Positions 1-9,325 are shown, counted from the first letter of the stretch. The stretch is 41,189 nt of DNA from an uncultured Verrucomicrobiales bacterium (GCA_937928425.1 CALFVL010000047.1:1-41189), one strand, 5' to 3'. Notes: generated by a model from the letters alone, not told the origin. Numbers and translations are program-made.

Positions 1-305
1 ACGAGGCCTAAACCAGCAGTTCCGGGAGATTCTTCACTTGTTTCAAAGAGAAGTTGGTAACCTACGCAGATTCCGAAGTAAGGCTTATCTGCGGAAATCC
101 ATTCGCAGAGTGGTCCAGCGAGTCCTAGGCGATGAAGGCTCTCCATGCAGTCTCCGAAGGCCCCTTGGCCTGGGAAAATAAGGTGGCTTAGGTCTTTTAG
201 TTCCTCAGCTTTTCTGACGAGTTTTGCTTCGTAGCCAAGTGCGCGGCACGCATTGATGAGGCTGCGGAGGTTTCCCCGACCGTAGTCGATCATTCCAAGC
301 TTCAT
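1..305 (-). CDS. hisH: Imidazole glycerol phosphate synthase glutaminase subunit HisH (partial, C-terminus outside window)
   Basis: Glutaminase half of the HisHF synthase. It releases ammonia from glutamine for HisF in histidine biosynthesis, in the cytoplasm. About 101 N-terminal residues are visible, starting MKLGMIDYGRGNL at the ATG ending at 305. They include the class I amidotransferase oxyanion segment (FPGQGAFGDCM) and the nucleophile elbow GICVGYQLLF with its catalytic Cys. The family usually has GICLGMQLLF. The catalytic His/Glu pair lies beyond the window. The start is 6 bp after the hisB stop on the same strand, so hisB-hisH is an operon. The identification is secure; only completeness is unknown. 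Confidence 0.93.
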   Translation of the reverse strand, partial: MKLGMIDYGRGNLRSLINACRALGYEAKLVRKAEELKDLSHLIFPGQGAFGDCMESLHRLGLAGPLCEWISADKPYFGICVGYQLLFETSEESPGTAGLGL

Positions 306-311
306 GTCACT

Positions 312-902
312 TTAGAGGATTTCTTTAGTCGAGGGGATCCCTTCACGGCGAGGATCATTCTCAGAGGCAAGACGCAGGGCGACTGCCATAGATTTAAAGA
401 TGGCCTCGGAAATGTGGTGGCCATCTCTCCCGTAAAGAACTTCGATATGAAGGTTACAGCGGAGGTTTGAGGCAAGGGCACGGCAGAATTCTTCCACTAA
501 GGTGAAGGGGAAGTTCTGAGCATCTGGCGTGTGCTCGGGTGCACGGAGTTCAAGCTGGGGGCGGTTACTTAGGTCGATCACACAGCGGCACAGAGTTTCG
601 TCCATTGGAACGTAGGCATGACCGTATCGGCGGATGCCTGACTTATCATTAAGTGCTTCTTTTAAGCACTCCCCTAAGACGATCGCGCTGTCTTCCACCG
701 TGTGATGGAAATCGACCTCGGTATCTCCATCAACGCTAAGGTTCAGATCGATGAGTGAGTGGCGCGAGAATAGGGTCAGCATGTGGTCGAAGAAAGGAAC
801 CCCGGTGCTAATCGTGGATCGTCCTGATCCGTCAAGGTTCAGACTGAGCTTAATCTTCGTTTCAGCGGTATTTCGCTCTTGGGATGCTATTCTCTCGCTC
901 AT
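312..902 (-). CDS. hisB: Imidazoleglycerol-phosphate dehydratase HisB
   Basis: Catalyses the Mn-dependent dehydration of imidazoleglycerol phosphate to imidazoleacetol phosphate in histidine biosynthesis. Metal-binding motifs of the family are intact: FFDHML, DFHHTVEDSAIVLGE and, near the C-terminus, GHHISEAIFKSMAVAL. The frame is open to 950, but the ATG at 902 (MSERIASQERNT) gives about 196 residues, the normal monofunctional dehydratase length, so I chose it. It lacks the phosphatase domain found in enterobacterial bifunctional HisB. It is followed directly by hisH. No Shine-Dalgarno sequence is evident before the chosen start. Confidence 0.95.
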   Translation of the reverse strand: MSERIASQERNTAETKIKLSLNLDGSGRSTISTGVPFFDHMLTLFSRHSLIDLNLSVDGDTEVDFHHTVEDSAIVLGECLKEALNDKSGIRRYGHAYVPMDETLCRCVIDLSNRPQLELRAPEHTPDAQNFPFTLVEEFCRALASNLRCNLHIEVLYGRDGHHISEAIFKSMAVALRLASENDPRREGIPSTKEIL

Positions 903-967
903 GATAGTAATTGCTGGGAGCGAGAGTGACGGAATTCTATCAGAGGGCAAGGCTGGGATGAGAGAGC

Positions 968-3208
968 TTACTTTCCGGAAATGATTTTAGAGAGAAGCTT
1001 CTTTAGGGCACTGGGAGAAGTTGCACGTCCCAGAGTTTTCCCATCACGAGTGAGGGTCACCTCAGTCTTGGTTTTAGCTGTGGTTCCCTGATTCACGCCA
1101 TCTCCTAACTTTGCCGCACGAATGCTGAGAAAAGGTAGATGCTTTGGGGAGTTGAGAATTTTAAGGAATTCTTTTCTCACACTGCTGTCTGAAGTGCCAG
1201 AGACTAGCGCAAGAAGGGGGGTGTTCCCAAGAGCACAGGATGCTAAGTAATCTGTATGGAGAGTTGGTGATTTTAGGGTAGAGGGTAAGAGTGCCCGATG
1301 CTGTGTCTTTAAAATTTCACGATATTTCTCATCACCAGTGATCGCCCAGGCCCGATTGAGACTCAGATCGAGAACTCCGAGGGAGGACTCTCCGAGGGTC
1401 ATGGTGAAACCATAGTTGCGCAAGGGGATCACCCACTCACTCTCAGAGATTTCTGAGAGGAGTCCGTTATCCGCTTTAAGTTTAGTTATGCCTTCGTCGA
1501 GGAGTTCCAGCCCGTGAGTGAGCCATTTTTCATCTAAACTGGTCTGATAGAGAAGTAGGAAGGCATTAGAACAGTTGGCGTAGTCAATGCAGCGAGCTGG
1601 GGTGAAGTGTTTGTGGAAAGGGAGTCTAGAGAGTCCTTTTTCCGGAGCCTTGTAATTCTTTAAAATTTGCTCGGCACTCACACAGGCTGATTGGATATCT
1701 ACAGGGTCTCTTGTGAGAGTAGCTAAAGTAATTTTAGCCTTAAGGATAAGAGCGAGATCACTCAGCGAAAAAGTAGATTCTTCCTCATACTGAGTGCCAT
1801 CTTCGCGGTGTTTGAGAAGTTTTTTGGAAATGAGCTTGAGGGAGTTTTGGACCTCAGTGAGTGGCCGATTGAGTTGCTTTGCGACTGTCTTCAGTGGGAC
1901 TCTACGGCTCAGGGAGTTGAGCCCGACACTATTAGCAGTGGGGTCTACTTCTAGAGGGATATTACCGTCTTTTTTAATTAGAAAAGCGGCGACTGCGAGG
2001 GAGAGTTCATCTTCTGAGAGAAGTGTTTCTAAATCGCTGAGTTTCCAGATGAATCCTTGGGGCTCGTTAAGTTTTTGTGAAGGGGAACAACTTGAGATAG
2101 AAGATGCTAGCCATTCGCTTTCAATTTTAGAAAGAAGAGAGCGGCCTTCATTGACGAATTCGGGCTCTTCAAGGACTCCTCCTATGTGGAGGAACATGTG
2201 AGCGATCCTAGCTTGAGATGATACGGTTTTTGAAAAAATGGGGAGGACCCAAGACTCAGCTCTCCTTGCAAAAAAGTATGTCCCTTCGAGGTGGTCTTTA
2301 CATGCTTCTTGCATCAGAGTTTGGCCCAGTTCTTGGGCAGCTCGGAGGCACTGGGCGCGGACTTCTGCGGTCAGCTGTTGTGATTGACTACCTATGCTTA
2401 AGAGCTCGATGCGACTTGTAGGAATTAACTTACTGTTGTCATCAAAATTACGATCGCTGGGACTGTATAGGGAATTGAGGTGACGGGTCGATCTACGGAA
2501 GAGCTCGTTACGGTCGATTTGTTCATCGAGTTCATCAGGAAGTTGGTCAATCTGGAGTTGGCGTTTTTGATGTTTATTACGGCTGTCTGTGATCGCGTAA
2601 TCCGAGAAACTTTCCCAGGTGTCTTGGATCATCATCGTAGAGCTCTGGATGATGACTTCTAGGTCATTGATGTCAGCCTGAGCTAAAGGGATCCACGAGA
2701 GTGGGGAGCCCTCATGGCTGAGCCAAATGATCGTAGGCAAGGTGGCGAGGATGCCGCGTTCTCGAGAGAGATGGTGGCTTAAAAGAGCCATTTCGGGGAA
2801 CTCATGGGCATCAACAAGCGTGCACACAAAGAATTCCGTGATAAAGTTTCTGATCTTCGGGTTCGCTGACAAAATACGCCCGAGTTGGCGAGAATCTCCT
2901 CTGAGAGATGAGCCGACGAGAGCCATGATGGGGCTTTGCGAAGAGCTTGCTTTTTCTAGGAGCGAGCGATCCCACTTTTGCCAAGGGATAGGGTCATTGG
3001 CGAAGCTTCGGGCAAAATTGGTGTGACTGTCAGCGAGTTCATTTTCCAGTGAGCTAAGGCTAGTTGATCGGTCTAGATCAGCGAAGAAGTTGTCTTCATC
3101 GAGCCGCTTCTGTTTGGCCTTCTGCCGTTCCTCGTTTTCACAAGAGCTGGTGAAAAATGAGAGGGAAATGAGGGAAATGAGAGAGATGGGGAGGAGTAAA
3201 GAGCGCAT
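968..3208 (-). CDS. Lipoprotein with degenerate DUF255/YyaL-like thioredoxin domain
   Basis: Predicted lipoprotein of about 746 residues. The ATG at 3208 gives a signal peptide ending in a lipobox (FFTSSC); the longer frame would need a TTG start. Residues about 70-190 resemble the thioredoxin domain of DUF255 (YyaL/SSP411-like) proteins: PIPWQKWDRSLLEKA, a strand, then NFITEFFVCTLVDAHEFPE. At the position of the family CHWCH active site the sequence reads GSSLRGDSRQ, with no Cys. The C-terminal half looks like the alpha/alpha toroid of the same family (YANCSNAFLLLYQTSLDEKW and the tail). A catalytic redox role is therefore unlikely, and a binding or structural role in the envelope is more plausible. 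It lies about 65 bp upstream of hisB on the same strand, with no obvious functional link. Confidence 0.7.
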   Translation of the reverse strand: MRSLLLPISLISLISLSFFTSSCENEERQKAKQKRLDEDNFFADLDRSTSLSSLENELADSHTNFARSFANDPIPWQKWDRSLLEKASSSQSPIMALVGSSLRGDSRQLGRILSANPKIRNFITEFFVCTLVDAHEFPEMALLSHHLSRERGILATLPTIIWLSHEGSPLSWIPLAQADINDLEVIIQSSTMMIQDTWESFSDYAITDSRNKHQKRQLQIDQLPDELDEQIDRNELFRRSTRHLNSLYSPSDRNFDDNSKLIPTSRIELLSIGSQSQQLTAEVRAQCLRAAQELGQTLMQEACKDHLEGTYFFARRAESWVLPIFSKTVSSQARIAHMFLHIGGVLEEPEFVNEGRSLLSKIESEWLASSISSCSPSQKLNEPQGFIWKLSDLETLLSEDELSLAVAAFLIKKDGNIPLEVDPTANSVGLNSLSRRVPLKTVAKQLNRPLTEVQNSLKLISKKLLKHREDGTQYEEESTFSLSDLALILKAKITLATLTRDPVDIQSACVSAEQILKNYKAPEKGLSRLPFHKHFTPARCIDYANCSNAFLLLYQTSLDEKWLTHGLELLDEGITKLKADNGLLSEISESEWVIPLRNYGFTMTLGESSLGVLDLSLNRAWAITGDEKYREILKTQHRALLPSTLKSPTLHTDYLASCALGNTPLLALVSGTSDSSVRKEFLKILNSPKHLPFLSIRAAKLGDGVNQGTTAKTKTEVTLTRDGKTLGRATSPSALKKLLSKIISGK

Positions 3209-3303
3209 ACTTAGAGCAAAAATAAGCAAGATGGAGGACTAGTATAAGAAATTTGGTGGAAATGACCAGACAAAGGCTTTTGGAAATGCTTACCTTCGAT
3301 CAG

Positions 3304-3332
3304 TTGCTAGCGAAACAGCCACTTAATAGATA
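3304..3332 (+). promoter_or_regulatory. Possible sigma70-type promoter of the parA-like gene
   Basis: TTGCTA at 3304-3309 and TAGATA at 3327-3332 are separated by 17 bp. They lie just upstream of the GTG start at 3355, in the divergent gap between the DUF255 lipoprotein and the parA-like gene. The match is only by eye and to an E. coli-like consensus. Confidence 0.25.
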
Positions 3333-3354
3333 ATTTTCTCACCCCCCTCATTCA

Positions 3355-4149
3355 GTGATTACACTCGCCATTACCAGCCAGAAAGGCGGCGTCGGAAAGA
3401 CGACTCTCGCGATTAATCTTGCTCATGCCTTTGCTAATAGCGGGAAGCGGACCTTACTCGTGGACTCAGATCCACAAGGCTCGGTAGGTCTCTCCCTGAC
3501 TCGTCAGTCTCGGCACCTTTCCGGTTTTTATGATATGCTGGGAAATCCTGCTGTCAGCACGGAGAAAATCATCGTTCCCACTCGGATGCCTACCTTAAGT
3601 TTAATCGCTTCTGGTCATAGCAGTGCCTATGAGTTAGGAGGGGGATCTATGGGGGTGACTCTACACCGTGTTCGCTGTTTCTTAGCGGAGGTGGAGGCTC
3701 TGGAGTATGACGTCTGTATCATAGATACGGCGGCCGGACTTTTTGGCGCGACTGCAGATGTGCTTAGTGCCTCAAATGGGGTGATCGTCCCACAGCAAGC
3801 AGAGCCGCTCGGTGTCAGATCCGTCCCTAAGATGTTAGAAGCTCTGGCGCGGATGCGAGTGGTTAACCCTGAGTTACAAGTCCTCGGAGTGGTCCTTACG
3901 ATGGTGAAGGAAGACTTGCCTGAGAGCTTGGAATCTGCCGCTGCCCTACGCAACTTATTGCCAAGTGAAATGGTCATGAACACCGTCATCCCGAGAGACG
4001 ACCTCTATGTGAGAGCGAGTGCAAGAGGACTTCCGGTGGGTGTGATGGAGGAGGGAGCTGAGTCGTTGATGACCTTCGAATCTCTTCGCTCAGAATTAGA
4101 GCAGCGGATCGTTCCTAGAACCTCTGAGACTGTGAATTATGCAAAGTGA
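3355..4149 (+). CDS. ParA/MinD-family ATPase
   Basis: Deviant Walker A ATPase of the ParA/Soj/MinD superfamily, 264 residues from a GTG start. The motif KGGVGKTT (residues 10-17) carries the signature lysine, followed by the switch I type DSDPQGS and the Walker B-like VCIIDTAAGLFG. There is no N-terminal DNA-binding domain, so it is an orphan short type. Such ATPases position DNA, secretion machines or other cargo by cycling on the nucleoid or membrane. Its only partner is the next gene, whose start overlaps its end by 11 bp, indicating translational coupling. No ParB is next to it, so chromosome segregation is not the obvious role. A polarity or cargo-positioning role is inferred. Confidence 0.85.
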   Translation: MITLAITSQKGGVGKTTLAINLAHAFANSGKRTLLVDSDPQGSVGLSLTRQSRHLSGFYDMLGNPAVSTEKIIVPTRMPTLSLIASGHSSAYELGGGSMGVTLHRVRCFLAEVEALEYDVCIIDTAAGLFGATADVLSASNGVIVPQQAEPLGVRSVPKMLEALARMRVVNPELQVLGVVLTMVKEDLPESLESAAALRNLLPSEMVMNTVIPRDDLYVRASARGLPVGVMEEGAESLMTFESLRSELEQRIVPRTSETVNYAK

Positions 4150-5245
4150 ATCCGTTAGCCAGTGGTTAGATCCTGCTCATGTCAGATCCTTAGCGGAGGG
4201 CCTTCTCGTGCCGAATTCACAGAGTAATGGACTACCGAATGATCAAATGTTCGGTTCCTCGTTTGAGGGATACGCTGAGCCCGCAGGAAGGGATGGTGCT
4301 GCTTTTCAGATGCCTCGTCACAGCCTTTCAGATGCCCAGTCGCGAGCTGCTTCCTCAGGAATTCTCCGTGGACGCGAGCAGACTACGTCTCCAGCACTCA
4401 CTCCAGAGGCTCCAGCAGAACGTTCGGAAGTTAAGCTCGCTCAGCCATTTGAGACAAACAAGGTTCAGGAGGCGACTGGGTCAAAAGAGCTGACCGGGCA
4501 GATGGCCCCCGTCAGGAAAGAGGTGATTTCTGAGCCAGCCTCACCAGCCTTACCAGCCGCGCCTGCTCAGAAGGTGGAACATGGGACTGAGGCTAGTGTA
4601 GAGAGCTCGATTTCTCAGGAGAGGAGCGCTGAAATTTTAGCCAGTTCTCCCGAAGATTCTTCCGTACAAATAGAACCTGCAAGAGGGACAAAACCGCCTA
4701 AGATCGAACGGCTCCAAGTGGGCAGTGCTCTCAAACCGGACCCCTTGCTTGAGGCGCAGCCTACTGTGATCGATTCTCCTTTTAAAATTGCTTCTCCGCT
4801 ACCTAAGCAGGGACTTGCACCCTCTCAGGCGAAGAGCTCAGTAGCAGAGCGGCCAGTGTTTCGCCCTCTTCCTTTATCGACTCGCTTGCAGGCTTTTGGA
4901 GTTTGGTTAAAAGAGCAGATTCCTACCCGGTCATACTTTATTTGTGATCGCCACGGCGAGATCGTGGTGGATGAAGTGGGAAGTGAGAAATTGATCAAAG
5001 TTGCTCGGACTCTAGCTCACGCTTCCAGTAGTGCTGGGAGACAGGTGGGAGAAGATAAGAATTTAGGATCCCTCCATGTGAAAATTGGCCCGGATCGAGT
5101 GATGGAAGTGGTGCCACGACATTCTCACTTTGGCCTCGTTGTCTTAGGGGTCATCGTGCAGCGCCCCTTATCACGTGATGCCGTCGCTTCTGTTTCGCGG
5201 GCCTTGGGGACAGCTCTTGCGGAGCCATCAGCGCCTCGTCAATGA
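4139..5245 (+). CDS. ParA-coupled protein with low-complexity linker and roadblock-like C-terminal domain
   Basis: 368 residues overlapping the ParA-like gene by 11 bp. Residues about 1-235 are rich in Pro, Ala, Ser and Glu and look disordered. Residues about 245-360 form a compact domain (TRLQAFGVWLKEQIPTRSYF, then DRHGEIVVDEVGSEKL, a helix, and a beta-rich end with HFGLVVLGVIVQRPLS). The order of helix, strand with D-x-x-G, helix and strands resembles Roadblock/LC7 domains, which usually serve as partners of small GTPases. This assignment is by pattern only. The overlap suggests it is the cargo adaptor or regulator of the ATPase. The end overlaps the convergent ABC gene by 18 bp. Confidence 0.6.
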   Translation: MQSESVSQWLDPAHVRSLAEGLLVPNSQSNGLPNDQMFGSSFEGYAEPAGRDGAAFQMPRHSLSDAQSRAASSGILRGREQTTSPALTPEAPAERSEVKLAQPFETNKVQEATGSKELTGQMAPVRKEVISEPASPALPAAPAQKVEHGTEASVESSISQERSAEILASSPEDSSVQIEPARGTKPPKIERLQVGSALKPDPLLEAQPTVIDSPFKIASPLPKQGLAPSQAKSSVAERPVFRPLPLSTRLQAFGVWLKEQIPTRSYFICDRHGEIVVDEVGSEKLIKVARTLAHASSSAGRQVGEDKNLGSLHVKIGPDRVMEVVPRHSHFGLVVLGVIVQRPLSRDAVASVSRALGTALAEPSAPRQ

Positions 5246-8200
5246 GAGTTTTAGGAGGTGGACTGCCGGAGCTAGGAAAGCAAGCGTCAGAGCGATGAGG
5301 TAAAAACGACAGTACCACTGTGTGCTAATCGTAAAACCGAGGAAGGGCTTTTCTTTAGCTAGAAATATATTGGGACGGTCGCTACGCCTGCCATCGAGCC
5401 TAGAGCTCTCTGCAAGTTCTACGAGGTTTTCTACGCGTTCGTTTACGTAGAACTGTAAGATAGATCGCATCTCTTGCTCAGGGGTGACTTTTTCTTCCCC
5501 TTCGAGCTTTAAGATACGTTCTAATTCCGCCATCGGATCCTTTAGAATAAGGTCAGCTCTTTCAATATCGCTTGCGGCTGCCGCGAAGAGCACCCGGAGT
5601 TCTTCGCTCGCGTTTTGGAGGTCTTTCTGTCCCGTAACGTCGAGACTTTTACGTTCCTTGAGTTTCTCAATTCGTTTTTGTAGAGGGTGCCGTGTTTTCT
5701 CAAAGCGGTTTTCTGTGGCTTGACTCACAATGCTCCCTTCAAATGCGTAACGGAGAGGCATGATTGTGGAAGGGACTGGTTCACGCCCTTCGTCACGTCC
5801 ATCGTCTGCTCGGACGAAGAGTCCTCGATTCATCTCTTTAAAGGGGATGAGAGCTCCTGCGAGAAGGATCTGTGGAACTAGGATGAGGGGGATTGCGCTC
5901 AGTGCTGTGCGCTCAGATTTGGCAATTACTGAAATTAAGAGCGCGAGGGCGGTCCCGCAACAGCCAGTGAGAATCATCCAGCTGAGGTGGGCCCAAAAAA
6001 GATCATAAATATCAAGAATGCTGTGAGCCACTAGAATGAAAACGGCGGACTGGATCGAGGCAAGGGCGGCGAGAATCAGGAATTTAGACCCGAGGTAGAG
6101 AATGGGGTGTGGGCGGCAGTTACGCTCTCGTCTTAAGACGGGACGGTCGCGTAGAACCTCAGTGGCGCTATTAGTTAGGCCAAAAAACATCGCGACCGTG
6201 ACCGCGAGAAAAAGGTATGAGGGGAGGTGTAGGGCTGAGTGAAAAAGGTAACTCCCCTCAGCTGAGGCGCGAAGAGTGATGGCGATAAGGCCTGCTAGGA
6301 GAGGCGCCTCTAGAAGAATCGAGTAGAAGGTGCCACGGTGACGGAGTTTTGATTTAGCAGCTCTACTGAGGTGAGTTTTAAAGATCATCCACTTCTGTCT
6401 CCGCCCATGTTCGGGAGGTTCGGGAGCGGGAACTTGATCATCAGCAGTTGGGATTTCCATGCTCCCGGTTGTTTGCTTTCCCTTAGAAAGAGAGAGATGA
6501 TTCATCACACGCTGGTTTTCAAACCGTTCTTGCCAAAAATCTGGCGGAAAGCGGCGTTTCATTTTTCCCGCAGTGTGGAGCCGTGGCATGGGGCTTTCTA
6601 AAACGTCGAAGACAAAGTCAGCACCTTGCTGGGGAAGGCTCGTTCCTTCCGATTGAGGAAGTTTGAGGCCTTTAGAGGCTTCTTGGAAGTAGTGGACGAG
6701 TTCCTTAGGCGTGCCGTAAAAGGCCATTTTCCCACCTCGGTCTAGGAGGAGGACGAGGTCGAAGGATTCCAGCACTTTCTCACTAGGTCGGTGAAGTGAG
6801 GCAACTACGATTTTATCTTGAGCAAAACCGTGCAGGGCGTCGATCACGTGCTCGGCGTCCTTGGAAGAAAGTCCAGAGATCGGTTCATCGAAGAGGAAGA
6901 TTTCCCCCCCACCGATGAGGTCTAGCCCAGCATTTAGGCGAGAGCGCTCCCCTCCACTGAGCCTCTTAGAGCCGGGCTCTCCGACTCTGCGTTCACCAAT
7001 TTGCTCTAAACCGAGCTCACCTAAGAGGTAATTAACTCGTTTTTGGATGGCAGGGGCCGCTAGATGGGGGCGGCGGATCGCGGCGGCATGAGCGAGGTGT
7101 TCTCGGGCACTCAGCTGCTCGCTCAAGGCATCCTCTTGTGGCATGAAGGAGATGAGTGGAGAAAGGCGGCGTTGGCGTTCATAAAGAGAGAGTCCATTAA
7201 GCCGAACGTGCCCGCTCTTCGGGCTGCGTTGCCCCGCTAGGATTTCTAAAAGAGTGCTCTTACCACTGCCGCTGGGGCCAATGATACACATCATCTGTCC
7301 TCGCTCGAGCTGGAAAGAGAGACTATCGATGGCCTTTCCTCCTTTCCAGAAACTGTGGTTTAGGTTTTCGACATGGAGGTGGCGGACGAGGTTTCTTTCT
7401 TCATCGAGAATGTTGTCGGAGAAGCGGCAGCGGAGAGCTTGGCGGCTACTGAGACGGATGGTGGACCCATCAGGGAGAGCTCCGGAATTGGCAGGTAGGC
7501 CATTGGCATAAATGGTCTGCGTGGATTCAATGACCTCAAATTCGCCCAGCCCGGTTTTAGGGTCGAACTCTATTTCTAAGAGAAATTTATCAGCCAGTCC
7601 TGGAGTCAGAAGGAGGCTATCTCCTGAGAGGTGAGCGGGGTCATTCGATACGCGCACCTTACGCCGGCCTGGTGGGAGGACAAAGCGCTGCCCTGTTTGC
7701 TGAGTGAGACGCCTTAGGGACTCGAGCGAGAGTGGGTCCTTTTCACGGACGTGGATCAGATCGTGATAGTCGCATTGGTACTCAGTCCCCATAAGTAGGG
7801 GGTGGTCGTCTCCATCAGTGAGGATGTGATCTTGCAGGGGGGTGAGGTGGACGCGGTGGGCGAAGCTAAGCTTGGCAAGTGCATGGCGTGGTCTACTCCG
7901 GCTCAGAGTGAGCTCATCTTCACTCTCTACGAGGTAGAGTGGGGAAGGAGTTCCTTTTTTCCCCGTTTGCAGGAAGAAGGCTAGATCCTGATAACTGAGG
8001 CGCCAGCTCCCTGCGATGATTTCATCTGACGGTCTAATTTGAAGAAGACGGTCAGTGTTGAGCGAGTGGCCTCGCACATTGAGATTTTCATGACCTAAAT
8101 TTCTTAAGAGGATGAGCCCGCCCGCCTGATAACACCTGAAGTGGGGCGTTTCTGTGCCTTCAGGAAGTCTCACTTCATTTGATCTCGCACTGCCGAAATC

Positions 8201-8668
8201 CACCCGGGTCAGGAGCTCTGATTTATGAGAATCAGTGGAACTTAGTTCATCTATGATGACTTGGTGTAGGTTCTTGGTCCCGAGCTTCTGCAAGACCTCT
8301 GCGAAGCGTTCTTTCTCACTTTCCAAATCACCACCAGCGCGAATGACTGAGTAGAGTTGGAGTGAGAAGGCCGTCTTGTGCTCGTTGGCGAGGTTCTTTT
8401 TTAGGTAATTAATGGCGTCACCGATCGCTTGGGGGCGCGCCACCGCAGCTTCTAATTTTAATCCTAAAATACCATGATCCACATCTGGGAAAAGAGTGCG
8501 GGCGAAGTCGTAGACGATTTCTAGCTCACGGTGCGAGGCTACGCCGTCTTGAAGGATGAAGGAGGCGAAGATCTCTGAGAGGGCACCTGCGGTACGTTCA
8601 TTCCGAGCCTCAAGGGAGCCCCTGAAGAGCAGACGCTTGAGTTTAGTCAGGATGCGGCGAGGGTCCAT
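5228..8668 (-). CDS. Large TerB-FHA-ABC ATPase-permease fusion protein
   Basis: 1146 residues, starting MDPRRILTKLKRLLF. Residues about 25-135 resemble a TerB-like helical domain (SEIFASFILQDGVASHRELE). About 345-425 look FHA-like (ANGLPANSGALPDGSTIRLSS), suggesting phosphothreonine binding. About 430-660 form an ABC ATPase: Walker A GPSGSGKST near 461, signature LSGGERSRL near 567, Walker B EIFLFDEP near 590. The C-terminus is an ABCG/ABC-2 type permease with several hydrophobic segments interrupted by a charged loop of about 120 residues (MPLRYAFEGSIV onward). The FHA-ABC-permease order recalls mycobacterial Rv1747, so control by Ser/Thr phosphorylation is plausible. The substrate is unknown. 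Its stop overlaps the convergent roadblock-like gene by 18 bp. Confidence 0.8.
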   Translation of the reverse strand: MDPRRILTKLKRLLFRGSLEARNERTAGALSEIFASFILQDGVASHRELEIVYDFARTLFPDVDHGILGLKLEAAVARPQAIGDAINYLKKNLANEHKTAFSLQLYSVIRAGGDLESEKERFAEVLQKLGTKNLHQVIIDELSSTDSHKSELLTRVDFGSARSNEVRLPEGTETPHFRCYQAGGLILLRNLGHENLNVRGHSLNTDRLLQIRPSDEIIAGSWRLSYQDLAFFLQTGKKGTPSPLYLVESEDELTLSRSRPRHALAKLSFAHRVHLTPLQDHILTDGDDHPLLMGTEYQCDYHDLIHVREKDPLSLESLRRLTQQTGQRFVLPPGRRKVRVSNDPAHLSGDSLLLTPGLADKFLLEIEFDPKTGLGEFEVIESTQTIYANGLPANSGALPDGSTIRLSSRQALRCRFSDNILDEERNLVRHLHVENLNHSFWKGGKAIDSLSFQLERGQMMCIIGPSGSGKSTLLEILAGQRSPKSGHVRLNGLSLYERQRRLSPLISFMPQEDALSEQLSAREHLAHAAAIRRPHLAAPAIQKRVNYLLGELGLEQIGERRVGEPGSKRLSGGERSRLNAGLDLIGGGEIFLFDEPISGLSSKDAEHVIDALHGFAQDKIVVASLHRPSEKVLESFDLVLLLDRGGKMAFYGTPKELVHYFQEASKGLKLPQSEGTSLPQQGADFVFDVLESPMPRLHTAGKMKRRFPPDFWQERFENQRVMNHLSLSKGKQTTGSMEIPTADDQVPAPEPPEHGRRQKWMIFKTHLSRAAKSKLRHRGTFYSILLEAPLLAGLIAITLRASAEGSYLFHSALHLPSYLFLAVTVAMFFGLTNSATEVLRDRPVLRRERNCRPHPILYLGSKFLILAALASIQSAVFILVAHSILDIYDLFWAHLSWMILTGCCGTALALLISVIAKSERTALSAIPLILVPQILLAGALIPFKEMNRGLFVRADDGRDEGREPVPSTIMPLRYAFEGSIVSQATENRFEKTRHPLQKRIEKLKERKSLDVTGQKDLQNASEELRVLFAAAASDIERADLILKDPMAELERILKLEGEEKVTPEQEMRSILQFYVNERVENLVELAESSRLDGRRSDRPNIFLAKEKPFLGFTISTQWYCRFYLIALTLAFLAPAVHLLKLSLTRR

Positions 8669-8764
8669 GGAAGTGGAGGGGACTTATAAACAGAGGAGGG
8701 GAGGAAGACAAGGGGAGGAATCATAGCATTGCCAAGCTTTGAGAAAGAGCACATCATCTTGATC

Positions 8765-9325
8765 ATGAAACGAGTTGTCCTTTTTCTTCCACTCTTCGCA
8801 ACTGTAATTGGCCTTGGAATGGTGAGTTGTGGAAGTGATGCCCCTACGGTTCTTTCTCCGGTGAAAAGGGCTCCTAGTCCCACGAGTATCGCTGTTTGGT
8901 TAAAGAGTAGCTCGAGTATTAACTGGTTACCTCGGCAAGTGAGTGGGCGTTATGATGGGGCTTCAGCTTTAGACAATATCCGGCAAGCGGCAGCAGGTCA
9001 GGCTGCCAAAAGAAGTGCTTACGGAACAGCCCCTGGTGGCTATGTCCGCTTAGATCCACGGATGCTCCGCGCCATGCAGTCCATGGCTAAGGAAGGTTAT
9101 ACCTTTCGCGTAACTTCTATGGCGGGGGCTTCTCATAGCCGGACTTCTCGTCACTATGCAGGTCTAGCTTTCGATATTGATAAGATTAATGGCCGCAAGG
9201 TGGGTCATGGAAACCCACACTGGCGCAAGTTCCTGGCTCGCTGCCGTGCGATGGGTGCTACTGAGACATTAGGACCAGGCGATAAGGGCCACTCGACTCA
9301 TATTCACGCAGCTTGGCCACGCTAA
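8765..9325 (+). CDS. M15-like (VanY/DacB-type) peptidase lipoprotein
   Basis: Predicted envelope lipoprotein of 186 residues. The ATG at 8765 gives MKRVVLFLPLFATVIGLGMVSC with the lipid-modified Cys at 22; the frame opens slightly earlier at 8729 but would bury the signal peptide. The C-terminal half carries the zinc-site pattern of peptidase M15: S-R-H130-x3-G-x3-D137 (SRHYAGLAFDID) and a final HIH (179-181, HSTHIHAAWPR). A D,D-carboxypeptidase or related peptidoglycan hydrolase role is likely. It is divergent from the ABC fusion and stands alone. The catalytic Glu could not be assigned with certainty. Confidence 0.72.
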   Translation: MKRVVLFLPLFATVIGLGMVSCGSDAPTVLSPVKRAPSPTSIAVWLKSSSSINWLPRQVSGRYDGASALDNIRQAAAGQAAKRSAYGTAPGGYVRLDPRMLRAMQSMAKEGYTFRVTSMAGASHSRTSRHYAGLAFDIDKINGRKVGHGNPHWRKFLARCRAMGATETLGPGDKGHSTHIHAAWPR

